64,000 nt of DNA from Rhodocollybia butyracea (taxonomy: Eukaryota > Basidiomycota > Agaricomycetes > Agaricales > Omphalotaceae). The notes beneath the pieces are model-generated. The model was given only the letters and a program-made list of their open reading frames with translations. It had not been told where the DNA came from and searched no databases. A program made the position numbers and the translations under genes. Positions 23,606 to 34,799 of this stretch are shown here, piece by piece. The stretch covers positions 88,938 to 152,937 of the forward strand of contig JADNRY010000153.1 in NCBI GenBank assembly GCA_015501585.1. Reading direction: 5' to 3'. Position 1 is the first letter of the stretch; every line of letters starts with the position of its first letter.

Positions 23606-24272
23606 TAGAGATGTCCACCAGTCCAAGTCTTCACAAGTACTCGCAGGTAAGATCTGTGGGAAAACCCGCAAGTATGTGACTCGCGGATCCCAGGATCCGT
23701 TTCCCACGGGTCAGGCGCGGGTCACAAGTCAGACATTTGCAATTTTCGGTTGATTTGCAAGTACTGGTGTGACTTGTGCAAGCAATATGAACTCATATAT
23801 TTGTTGTTGGTGATCAAAACTTACAGTAATTAATAGTATCATATTTATTATAGTACTTATCAAGTACTGCCACACATGTTTGAGGTTGTAGACAGCTCAC
23901 AGCGACTGAGCGCTTATTTTAGCGCCCAATCGCCGTAGGCTGTCTACAATCCAAAGCCTAACTGTCAGTACATTTTTACTTCATACCATAGTATGAAATT
24001 AGTGTAACAAGTAAAGTACAGGTTTTTAATAGCATTATACACTGTACAATCACTGTATCCAAGTAAATAATGGTAAATACTTGTGAATATAGCTGTAACT
24101 ACTTGATTAGTGTGCGGATCCACAAGTACTTGTGAGACCCGCAAGTAATACTTGCGAGTCAGTGACCCGTTTCCCACGAGTCAGCCGCGGGTCACGAGTC
24201 AGGCCTTTTAGGCCACAAGTACTTGCGCTCCGGATCCAAGTATACTTGGATCCGGACTCGTGGACATCTCTA
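23606..24272. mobile_element. Non-autonomous hAT-type element, copy 1 (TSD GGACCAAT)
   Basis: 667 bp, ends TAGAGATGTCCACCAGTCC and the inverse GGACTCGTGGACATCTCTA, flanked by a perfect 8-bp duplication GGACCAAT (23598-23605 and 24273-24280). An 8-bp duplication and TAGAGATG termini are hallmarks of hAT elements. The interior holds short GGATCC/ACTTGTG/GGGAAAC words and a small hairpin at 23886-23949. There is no transposase. It sits in the 3' coding part of the Plavaka transposase. Confidence 0.9.
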
Positions 24273-26624
24273 GGACCAATTAGGTGTCTTGGGCTTTTGG
24301 ATAGATGCCATATTGTGAGTGGTGCGTGCTGTGTCTGGAATCATTGGAGATGTGAACCACTCTATGTAAGCAAGAGCAGTTTTGGGCCAAGACAAGGGAG
24401 CGGAAGATTTGTGAGACCCAATGAGAGAGAGTTCAGCAGGTAAACAAAAGATAATCTTGATGCGGCCAATGCGGGTACCTTGGGAACAATCATAGTTTAT
24501 CAGCATAGAAAGTGTGTAAATAAGATTTATTAGTACCTTGAAGACCAACGCTCTCCGCCTCCTCACTAGTCAATACAATGACAGTGTCAAACCGCCCACC
24601 ATTCAGCGGGGAAGCTTTGACAACATCTTTCAAGTCAACACCCTCCTCCAGTTGTTCCGGCGAAAACTTGAACGAGTAGTAAAGATCTAAGCGTTCAAAT
24701 GGTAATGCCCGAGTAAGGGCTTCACGAACAGAAGCATTGGTGGCAGAAGTCTTTAGCATTTCAAGATATTCCTTCAGATCCTGGGCAAATGAGGGAACAT
24801 GATGGCTTTTTGCGATGGCTGAGATTAATTTGTTGGGTGCAGTGGGAAACTTGGGGAGAAGGATAGATTTAGATGGTTGTGACACAGGATTTGAAGGCAT
24901 GGTAGTCGAAGCAACAGAAGAAGACAGAGACAATGCAGCAGCAACAGATTGCTGCTCTAAAATCCATGCAAGCTCTCTATTGAACGACTGTACATTCTCT
25001 TGGTGTGAAAGCCACCGTGTCATCTGAGGGAACTCATCGCGTTTGTTGGAAGCCCGCCATCCTTTCGTGGCGAAATCAATATGGAAACGTTCAAACATCT
25101 CGGTGTTGTAATTATCGGTGGTACCAAAAAGTCGTATAGACTGGACGTAGTGTAAAAGGGAGTGAAATTTCGGAATATTAAGATGTTCCCAGACTTCCAA
25201 GGTGAGGAAACAATCCTTATACTTGTGCCAGGTTCGGAGAGCATCTTCCATGTAAGTTAAGGTGTCGTCATCATGAAGTGAATATTGTGCAAGATAGATA
25301 AAATCAAGAATAGCCTGAATTGCTGTTAAACCATGGATAGGCATGTCTGAACCGATTAGACATCCAAGGAGAATCTTGGCCATGTTCTTCCTCTCAGACC
25401 CACTGATCTGGGAGAGAGCAGAAATGCCATTCTTGAAGTGGCGTACTCCATACGAAGGGGGAAGACATCGAAGGCGACAATCGAGTTCTTCCTCCATAAG
25501 GACCTTTTGGCACCATGTAATGATATGGCTAAGAACTCCCTGGTAGAGCTGATGAAGAACGTCGGGAGTAATACTAAAGTGAATGTCAGTGTAAGGCAGT
25601 TCATCCCAAAACGGCCGGTAAACATATCCCGACACATCTTCTTTCATACAACTATCAAAATACTGAGCCCCAGATGTGGATGACTCGCGTGCCTCCTTCA
25701 TTACACCCAGTGTCCACTTCGGGGTTCTCCTCTCGAACGGGCCTTCCTCGCCGAGATTGGCTGACAGAACTCGACACTTTGGACAAGTTCCAGATTTTGA
25801 GCAAGCAACCAAGCACTGCTCTGGAAAGTCGGCTACATAGCTGGCAAGAATGGGGTGAACACATCGAACCTCTCCATCTGCACTTGCCATGTCGACACCT
25901 TCTTTTCCAGCAGTGATAAGAGGGGCCATCACTTGGCGCATGGCTTCATGGAAGAGACGATGGTAGCGTCCAGTGGCTTCACGCTGGATCATCTGATCCT
26001 TATTGAGTTTCTCCACAGGCAGATAGGCAAGGAGAACACAAGCTTGCTGCGAGGGTTTGCGTCGAAGACCGCGGGGTATATTACCTAGAGTAAGATAGAC
26101 AGGATACGCTTGTTTGCTGCCCGAAAATTGTGTGAGTTGGGTTTTATCTGTGGCGATAATGAGGGGTGCCACAGTTGCACCAACTGGTAGTTTGTCCTGA
26201 AGAGTAATTAAGTAAATGTAAACATGTTGGAAGAACAGAGACACACCTGCGTGTATTGCCACCATTTCCCTGACCACATCTCCGAGTATGCTCTCCGTAT
26301 GTGCTTCGCATCTTGGAACACCGACTTGGGACGGTAAACCAAGTGTTTGGCAAGGGAGGGATCTCCCCATAGACTTTTTACCACTTCTACAATATCGCAA
26401 TGGCGGAGAACGAACTCTTTGTCTGGGTGATCGTTGAACGTTGAAGTAAGAAGGATTGGTCCAAGCGAGGACCGGTGGGGTCTTCCAGTCGGGTCCAATG
26501 TAGAAGTAGCAGTAAATATCACTTCGAAGGTATTAAACCTAAGAAGTAGGCTAGAGTAGATAGAAATAATAACACAATGAGCTTAACACTTAGCTTGGCA
26601 CTTGTTGCACTCGCTGGCAACGTC

Positions 26625-27543
26625 GTAATCACACAATATAAGAGTCACAGAGTATAAGGCATCGATTGGGAGAAGGGAGAAGAGAGAGGGGGAATTAATT
26701 GATAAATCTACAAGTATGTAAAGGTACATAAATGTAGCCGAGTTGCTAAGCTAATAAAATAGTGAAACTCGTGCGGAGAGATCGGATAAGGGAACAGAAC
26801 AGTCCGGTCGAAGGAGAAATACCTTTAGCCTTCCGGATTTCCGATGGGAAAGACAGAGCAGTGCAGGATACACACATGACTAGAAAACAGAGCCTCCCAC
26901 CTAGCTCAGTCAGTGAGGACAGAATGGGGCAACCAAATCCAAGGGTCACGGCTCAGGTGTGCTCCGACGACTGTTGTCTACACCCTAGGAGATACGGAGA
27001 AGTTTCGGGATAAGGAGGGGAATAATGGATAAAAGATAAATGGTAAGATCAAACAAATGATGGAATAAAACATGTGAGATAATAAACACTCAATTCTGAA
27101 ATACTGGATATTTAGTGCGGGATGGCTGGAACAATGTAGGAGAAGTGGGAGGGACAAATACCCGGTATGTCCGGCCGTCCGATCAAATTAATGATTTGCG
27201 ATCAACGTATAACGTCGGAGTAGCATTGGAATAGTGCTGGGCATGTTGGCGTACATGTGACAACATCCTAGAAACATAAGGGAGTGGGGAAATAATAGCT
27301 CAAAGCTGTAAGTGTAACACAAGCACAATATTAAAGAGAACAAGAGGTGAATAGGACAAGTAAGTAGTAAGTAATAGTAAGTCATAGAAGTGAGACAAAA
27401 TAGACTGTAGGTAAAGAGTGATTTAATAATGGGGAATGAAGCGATACTGTATAAACTAGCATATAAGTGAACATCAAAGTAAACCAATAGTAAATGTAAC
27501 AAGTGGAGTACTAGCTACCGCTAGGGCAGCTAGCACTACCACA
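26625..27543. mobile_element. 0.92-kb insertion inside the Plavaka transposase
   Basis: Non-coding AT-rich DNA separates the LTL end of one transposase exon from its continuation. The sequence CAACGTC occurs at both junctions (about 26618-26624 and 27542-27548), so a 5-7 bp target duplication is likely. On the minus strand the insert starts TGTGGTAGTGCTAGC and ends GTGATTAC. This could be a solo LTR with an altered end, but the class is not certain. Confidence 0.5.
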
Positions 27544-28565
27544 ACGTCAATCGGCGGACCTTCCACTCGCCAGCCCGGGGCCAAATAGAATCCACACATT
27601 TATGAAGGCCTGCAATGTTGGTGTAAGATAATCCAAGTTTCTCAACAACCTAGATAAAATCTATCAGAAATTTGGGTATACAAGGAGCCAAAGACAACGT
27701 ACACCAGGTATTCCAAGTAAGCGAGTTAAAGAATTATGTCCAATATTATCCTTCACCACCCAATCCGCAATGCGCCAATCCATCTCTGAGGCGAAAGGCG
27801 CATAAATATTGGACTTGACATCGCTGCCATCCATTGGAGAATCATAAGAGAGGTTGTGAGACGCGCGCCACCGTTCATAAAGAGACTCATCCATACGAAT
27901 ACGGGCACCAGCTGTAGGATGCTCGACTTCATACATGCTGACATCCTCAGCGTCGAATGTCCGAACCTTGGCTCCCAGTTGCCGATCAGCAAGGGAATCT
28001 CAGTGAGCTTGTGTTGAAGGTCCTGGGCCAGCTTGCCCGAGAGCGACAGGCTCCTCATCATCCATGCGAACAAAGTAGAAGAGGTCATTCTCTTCCTCGA
28101 TCTCTTGGAGAAGTTCTCCTGCCTCCCCATCGCTGATTTCGGGTGTAGTATCAACGCTGATCTCCCACTCCATGAACTCTTCACCAAGATCTTGCTGATC
28201 TAGCTGAGCAGAGAAGTTCTCGATGGCGGTGGATTTCTGATATGAACAATACCACATACAGGAACGAGCCTGATTAAGATGGCTGTTCAGACTACGGTCC
28301 TGGACAAACCAGTGTCCACAGTCAGCAGGACAAAGAGGCATCGCAAGCGGATAGTTCTAGTAGGGGACTGTTTTCAGGTGGGAGGATGGTGATGGAAGAG
28401 GCAAACAAGACACATAGTTTAAAACAAAATGCAAAATGACACCATACTTACTTATCGATTGGAATATCTGGGCACAAGAAAAAAGCAACCCTGGTATCGA
28501 TAAGCCTAAAACGATGGTGTCAGTATTACCAGTAAGAATATAGACCATTTTTTCGCACCTTTCTG

Positions 28566-28880
28566 ATGAAACACGGATGCAAGAGCGAAACGGACCAGCA
28601 AGAACGTCAAGTTCTACCTGCCGGGAGGACAGGAGCGGAGCGCACCAGCAAGAGCACCAGTAAGAACGTCAAGTTCTACCTGACCATGAATACAGGAGCA
28701 AAGCGCATCAGTGAGAACATCAAATTCTACCTGGATGCAACAAGCCGAGGAACAAAGCCCGAGGATACAAAGCCACCAACTAGCAAGACCTGTTACCCAG
28801 TGGCTCAGCGAACGATAAGAAAGCAGTACGGCGTAACGTACCGAGTTCTGAGTAACCTGTAACCTATGAGCGTGAAAGTA
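28566..28880 (+). repeat. Imperfect repeats around AACGTCAAGTTCTACCTG
   Basis: Three imperfect units share AGCAAGAACGTCAAGTTCTA followed by CCTG and a GGAGC.AAGCGCA block. An open frame of 98 codons runs through them but has no recognised motif. It lies between the transposase and the cargo genes of the 12.3-kb transposon. Confidence 0.45.
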
Positions 28881-29210
28881 AGGAAAGGGGGGTAAAATGA
28901 AGTCGTCAGTTCGTTATTCGCCAAAAAAAAAAAATGGTAAACGGGAGCTCACTGTGATATATTTCATCATTTTGAAGCGTCGGAGTGCAGCTGAACGTGT
29001 AGTGCGGCTCAGCGAGTGGTTTATGAAACAAAAAAAAATATTTACTTACCGGACAAACTCAGTAGTAACTCTAAAGTGTCGCAATGCAGCTGGACATCTA
29101 GTTCAGCCGCAAGTGAAAAACCGGCTTGAACATCAAGTTCAAGACCGGGTTAAGCGACCCGTATGAGCAACAAGTTCATACGAGTTGTTGGCGTCGACGT
29201 CCCATCCAAA

Positions 29211-29420
29211 TCAATTGGATGGCGACGGTGTTGAGGGCTGTTGGCGATGGTGTTGAGGGCTGTTGGCGACGGTGTTGAAGGCTGTGAAGGTGGGAGTTGG
29301 TGGTTTGAGCGAAGGCAGTGAAAAGTCAGATGAAAGTCAGATGACTTTCCACTGCCTTCGGCGCTTTGGACTCTCTAGGCGCTCCAGGCGCTTCGAGTCA
29401 CTTTGGGCGCCTCAAGACTT
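29211..29420. repeat. Short tandem repeats and a hairpin upstream of the cargo genes
   Basis: Three units of about 22-23 bp (GGCGACGGTGTTGAGGGCTG) lie at about 29220-29285. Next comes a stem with arms GAAGGCAGTG and CACTGCCTTC around paired AAAGTCA/TGACTTT words (about 29312-29361), then several GGCGCTT/AGGCGCT words. The role is unknown. Confidence 0.55.
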
Positions 29421-29463
29421 AAACTCGACTAGCACGTGAGGCTGCCTCAAGGCAAGCAAGAAC

Positions 29464-29470
29464 TATAAAG
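29464..29470 (+). promoter_or_regulatory. Candidate TATA box of cargo gene 1
   Basis: TATAAAG followed by a pyrimidine-rich stretch (TTTTTTCCTCATTCTTCCTC) lies about 440 bp upstream of the predicted ATG at 29912. The distance leaves room for an untranslated exon. Confidence 0.4.
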
Positions 29471-29911
29471 GTACGTACTTAAACTTTTTTCCTCATTCTT
29501 CCTCTTTTCTCTTAACGTCGGTCTTCCCCTTACTTCCCGCTCCCTTTAGCATCGCCCTCATTACCCCCGACCACTCAGCGTTCAACTTTACGTTGACACT
29601 GATTCAAAAACAGAGGCATTCAGCTTGACACTGCAATACCTTCTTCTCTTGAGCAATTTTACATCGACGAGAGTATCAACCACAGTCAGGACTCAACTTG
29701 ACGTTGTAGAACTGACTTTGCGCGTTGGATTTGGACCAGAAAAGGTGAGCCGTATCCTTATCGATAGTGTGGCGTCGTAGCTCACGTATCGTTCTCTAGT
29801 TTGTACGAGATCCAAAGAGTTCAAGACTTAGCCCTTCCTCCGGTATGCATTTCTCGCCTTTTCATCAGCAAAGTTCACTAACTTATTCTTGTAATCTGCC
29901 AGATTTATACA

Positions 29912-32172
29912 ATGGTAGGTGTACCAATTGTCTCGATGCTTACCTCGCCTCAATTTGTTGTCCAGCCTCTCGAGAACGCGATACTCAAAGCCTACGATGG
30001 CCTCATCAGAATTTGTTATCCAGATGTACAAGGCGGTATTCTTGTCACGTCGCCAAACATGACGACAATCCCCCCCCTTGTACTGAACTCAGACAACAAT
30101 CCTCAGCATGTGCGTCTGCGCCGCCAGCTTCATTATGGCGAACACGATATTCTTCTGAATGCGCAGCCGATCAACGGCACCCTCCCACATCACGCTCTCA
30201 TTCGGTTTCCAGGTGCAGGCAATAGCACTTATATTTTTTGGACTCTGCCTCAGGAAGATGACTTCGAAGCCATCGAAGGCCAGAAACTGTCCGGAGCTCC
30301 ACTCGGACTTCTCTCCTCTACGTTAATCCAGCAACTTTACACTGAATTCATGAATCTTTTCACGTCCTCTTCCTTGCCTTCTTTTGCTAACAATCCTGAG
30401 ATTAAATCATTGCACCCCAGAATTTGCCATTTATTCTCCCAATTATCCGTCCAGTCCTTGTACGCGCAGGCCACAATGAGGTGGCGTATAGCTCAGCATA
30501 TGATACTCCTGGTTGAGGCGCGGATCATTTGGTTGAATGAAGTGCAGCCAACCTTTACAGAACCTGATGCATGGAAAGTACATACTCTCAGAAATGTCGT
30601 TGGCGCAATTACCGAGGATCCCTTGGAGGTTGAAAGGTTGTATCATGTAAGTAATCCGTCATCTCAATTAAAACACTTTAAAGCTGAAATTAATTTCTAG
30701 GCCGGGATACCTGTCTGGTATTATCGGTCTCTGGACTTTGAATCCACCATCAAGGTTCAGGCATGGGTGAAAGAAGATGACATCCCTCTGTGTGTACCCT
30801 ACAGTTGGATTGATTTCGCAGATGCTTCGCCGGTAGGCCCCACTGTTTACAGCGGGTCCGTCGAGGCATCCCGCGACCGATATCGGAAGATGGCTGTCAA
30901 GTGTTGGATGATTGCGTTTCCTGCTGCCATATTTGGCGCAGACCTTGTTCACAAAGGCATAGACTACACCTCCAATCCCACACCGTCCTCGAACAGAAAC
31001 CCGGGTCATTCCAATTCGTCTCACACATCCACCTCGGGCCCTTCTCAGCTTTCAACTTCACTTACAAGGTCCTCATCAGTGGATTCTCATCCTCGTAGTA
31101 AGTAGCTCTGAATGAATTCAAAGCGGTTCCTCTCATTCTTATAAATATTCATTAGAAAATCAGAAAATCAGTAGAAATCCCCCAGTCGTCAAACGAAACA
31201 AGTTCCTGGAGCCAGACTCTCCAATCATGCCCCACGCATTTCCAAGGTGGCTTAAAGCGGCGGAGACAGTCTCCCATGAGTTCAAGCAAGATGAGTTGCC
31301 TCGTCGTGGTGTGAACCGTGGATATGTACTGCCAGAGGCAGCGGTATTTGCCAACCATGAAAACGAGGTCTCCCGGCAGAAGTACTTCCTCACGTATCTA
31401 AAAATACGCAGGGTCTTCATCGCTGCGATTGACCTTCTCGGTCCTATTGCCTGTCAGAGGTCTGCCAAGGACTGGCGCAGATTAGTGTCGCTTGAATTGC
31501 ACGGCTCCTTGAACTCGGAAACCCATGAAAGCGCGGCTAAGCTGGAGTTGTGTCGAGAGATGAACGAAGTTGCCGCACGTATGGGTAGTTCATTTGTAAG
31601 TGGTTTTACTTATTTGCCATCGTTGTCTCATTTTGAATGCCTTAGTCTGTTGATCTCACAAACCTGTCTCAAGCTGCTGCGATTTGGCGAGGCTACACAT
31701 ACTCTGGACCCCTTCCCGACGACATCCAAAGGGAGATCCTCCAGGAGATCTTCAAAATTTCTTTCAAACAAGAATTTCTCCTGTTAGATTGCTACTTGTA
31801 CAGGCTTGTCCCCCAAGGCGAAGACGGGGAACTTGAGGATGAATATGATGCATCCACGCGCAAGGACAGAAACTTGATCATTCAAGATTCTCTGTTCGGC
31901 CATGGTCCCCCTGCCTTCAACCATTCCAACCCTCGTTTGCACCAAGATATGTTATATGCGTTGTTCCGGATTATGATGGGATGGACGCGGTCGGGTCGCC
32001 CCATGCATATCAAGACCATCTCTGACGGAGAGAGGCTGGGTTCAACGCATGTTTGTGGGACTGGGGAACTGAAGGACACAGACTCTACTTCTCTGCTGTA
32101 CATTATATATATATGTTTGCTGATTTCTTCCGATGGGCCCCAACCATGCCCCACTATATCTCGCTGCTATAA
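29912..32172 (+). CDS. Cargo gene 1: large unnamed agaricomycete protein
   Basis: I cannot name this family. Exons 29912-30646, 30701-31097, 31156-31595 and 31646 onward join in phase through consensus introns, giving more than 650 residues. Visible segments: a globular N-terminal half ending LRNVVGAITEDP; AGIPVWYYRSLDFE right after intron 1; a Ser/Pro/Thr-rich linker (about 31000-31100); FPRWLKAAETVSHEFKQDEL; and a C-terminus with NACLWDWGTEG and FADFFRWAPTMPH, stop at 32170-32172. The last segment is one base out of frame relative to the preceding GERLG (about 32036), so there is a frameshift or sequencing error. No catalytic motif was seen. It is co-oriented with the DUF6532-like gene 300 bp downstream and divergent from the transposase. 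Confidence 0.65.
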
Positions 32173-32370
32173 TCTGCTTACAGTCTACTATCCCGAGGGC
32201 CCGACTTTGGGATCTGGCGGACAATATTTTGGTTTTTTTTCTCTTCGTTTTTCTTATCTTTGTTTTATTAACTACATTTACTACAATAATTTGATAGTGC
32301 CCACGGCACATCTCTACATCTTGTTGCTTACTCGCGACCCAGTGACATTAATCATTGCCAAAGGACAGCG

Positions 32371-32378
32371 TATAAAAG
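32371..32378 (+). promoter_or_regulatory. TATA box of the DUF6532-like gene
   Basis: TATAAAAG lies about 100 bp upstream of the ATG at 32473 and is followed by a CT-rich initiator-like stretch (CTTCCTTTCTTTTCCACTCT). This is a strong fungal core-promoter arrangement. Confidence 0.65.
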
Positions 32379-32472
32379 GTGCGTGCGCGACCCTGTATCT
32401 TTTTGTTCTCTTCCTTTCTTTTCCACTCTCATTACTCTTACTCGACATACACTCTCTTTAACCAGACTCAAA

Positions 32473-34552
32473 ATGCCTTGTAAGTTTTTTTTGTTGTACA
32501 GCTACGTTTCATTAGTTGCTCATGATTCGTTGTTAGCTTCAACTTCTATCGTCCAAAGTGAGTTACGCTTTTCAGTTTTTTTTTTCATTGACTCACTTAT
32601 TGGTGACTAGGTGGCAAGAAAACTCGGGCTGCTGTCGCTGCCACCAAACCTGGCCCAAAAACCAGGGGAGCGGTGACGAAGGCAGCAGTTCCCAAGGCTG
32701 CTTCTAAAGCTCCTCCAAAGAAGGTGGACCTCAAGGCTGTAGCTATTAGGCAAAAGAAAGATGCGCATAAAAAAGCGCAACAGTTGAAGGATGAAGGTAT
32801 TTTTTTCTTCACTTATTAATATACAACTATACTAACTCGTTATTCTGAGATATTCGGAAACACGCTCGGGCTATGAGAGAGGCTCAAACCAATGAAGAAG
32901 ACGACGACGCCGCCGCTGCTGACAGCCAAGTCCTTGATGGACTTGGTGACCATGACCTTGATGGTCATGATCAGACCCCTGCTCCTTCTCTTGACGACGA
33001 GGATCAAGGCGACGAGGAGGACCAAGACCTGGATGCACCTCTTGACAAGGACCCAGACGCCCTTCTTTTTAACGACGCATTTGGATGTACGTGTGTGTTT
33101 TTCTGCGGTCGAGCTCAGCTCACGACCCTCTACGCCTCTAGATGCTGGCTCTGACAAAGAGCCCGGGCACAAAAATGACGATGGAGAGAGCGCCGTGGGC
33201 ACTGCCCAAGATGGCGTCGACATGGACGTGGACTCGCCGTCCAATGAAGTAAGTTATATTTTCCTTTCATAGTTCCTGTTTGCCGCTTATACATGCCGCT
33301 ATGCCTATTGTAGATCCAGGTCTCCTCCTCACCACCTTCGACGCCTTTGAAGAAGCCGATGGAACGTATCCGTGATCGTCTACGTTCATCCACCTCTCCC
33401 CCTAGCTCTCGCTCCCGTTCGAGTCTGTCGTCCAGTTTAGTTACACCACCGGGTCGTCATAGAGGGGGTAAAATAACGGAGAAGCACTTCACAGCGAGAA
33501 CTCGCCGTCTCGCTAACCTAGGCAAGAAGATGAACCGACGAGCAACGGCCACAGATCAGCCATTTCCCACAGACAAGCACGCGTACAACATGGACATCTT
33601 GCAAGACTTAGCACATGAGTACAAGGGAGAGGGTGACATGCTTGCGGTATTCGCCCGTGTTCTCACTAGTGTTGATACCCAGCAAGAACTGGTTCAATTT
33701 GTAAGTCCTTTCAATTTTATAATTTTGTCAACTTCTTCACTGTATACAATAGATGGGTTATGCCGGAAGTGGCTTCTTCACTAACTGCACGGCTAAGGCT
33801 AGGGATTGGGTACCCAGTTGCTTTGGTATTCCTGGAAAAATGAAGTCTACTGAGGTAAAGGAGCTCGTTGCATGGCTACTGAAAGATGGTCATTATAAGT
33901 ATGGGGAAGTTGATATCCAGGTAAGAAATTGTTGAACCATTTTTGCTCTCTAATTTTTGTTGTTTAGAACAAAACTTACAACACGAAGCTTCCTTTTGGT
34001 TGTGAGGGGGTCGCCCATATACTTCGCCTTGAGGTTTTCGCAACTAGAGGTGGCGCGAATATTGAAATCTTTCGAGAAATTGTCAACGCTAGAAAGATTG
34101 CTCCCCCCACTGTTGCGCTCATGATTACCTTTGTAAGTGTATGTTTTGTTCTCTTGTTACAATTAATTCATGTATTTATAGATTGAACATGCTCTGTCTG
34201 AGTATGCTGAAGGTGTTTATCGACATGTTGAATTGACCGATACAGCTAGAGCTCGGTAAGTCAAGGCAAATATCTTCATGTATCAATATTAATTGCTTCT
34301 ATTGTTATTGTTTCCATCTATCTTTGTTCAATCGGATCGCAAATGAAGCTCCCATCTGGTCCAACAACTTTGCAACGAGCTTGTATAAGCTTATACTGTG
34401 AGTATTGATCTGATTATAACAACCAACAGTCTTAACATAGTTGCAGCACACAATCAAACAAGGAGTTTTTGCTTGACGTTGAAGCTGATGACCTTACTGA
34501 AGTTGATGCAATCAGGGATTCATCTCCTCCTCAGTCGTCCCCTCGCTCTTAA
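32473..34552 (+). CDS. Cargo gene 2: DUF6532-like protein with basic/acidic tail
   Basis: Multi-exon gene with a 7-base first exon (32473-32479), then 32611-32796, 32850-33087, 33142-33248, 33314-33700, 33753-33920, 33968-34132, 34182-34255 and further short exons ending at 34550-34552. The N-terminal half is a Lys/Ala-rich segment, then a long Asp/Glu-rich and Ser/Pro-rich disordered region, suggesting a nuclear or chromatin-facing protein (inference). The C-terminal half resembles the basidiomycete DUF6532 domain: KLPFGCEGVAHILRLEVFAT, PPTVALMITFIEHALSEYAEG and IWSNNFATSLYKLIL. The function of the domain is unknown. The junction near 34256-34350 lacks a clean acceptor in phase, so the gene may be slightly damaged there. 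It shares orientation with cargo gene 1. Confidence 0.65.
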
Positions 34553-34799
34553 AGGACTTTTATCTTGTCTCAGATACCCAACAACTCTGGCTTCTGCCTT
34601 TGCATTCACTCTCTTTAATTAATCTGTTTCTCTTTTTGTTACTATCTGTCGCTCTCTTTTATTTCTTTATATTTATTGGTGGTAGTGTAATCCTTAGCTT
34701 TAATCAGTCCTGTGGTTTAATTTTGGTAGCTAGGTAGAGTATTTGATGCAGCAATACAATCATTTGATTTGATTTATTATTGATTGATCATTCAAAATC

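Larger units (their letters stand above)
23430..28341 (-). pseudogene. Plavaka-type transposase, disrupted
   Basis: On the minus strand, in order: a zinc-finger-like N-terminus (CPADCGHWF...SHLNQARSC); APFASEMDWRIADWVVKDN; after an intron VVEKLGLSYTNIAGLHK; then VLRHCDIVEVVKSLWGDP; the core with IIATDKTQLTQFSGSKQAYP, ITPDVLHQLYQG and TEMFERFHIDFATKGW; and after another intron IGRIKIIFCLP...LAYIEWFT and IIPLSNIRQSCMIIPNFRKV. This is the layout of basidiomycete Plavaka transposases; the acidic residues in the TDK, TPD and TEMFE motifs are likely catalytic (inference). Lesions: an in-frame TGA at about 28000-28002, a 0.92-kb insertion at 26625-27543, and a hAT-type element at 23606-24272. Removing the latter plus one target copy restores the frame (PNWS to IIPLS). 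Confidence 0.85.

Noticed and set aside
28566..28862. 98-codon frame as a real gene
   Set aside because: It is built from imperfect 60-bp repeats with no motif, start context or splice support.
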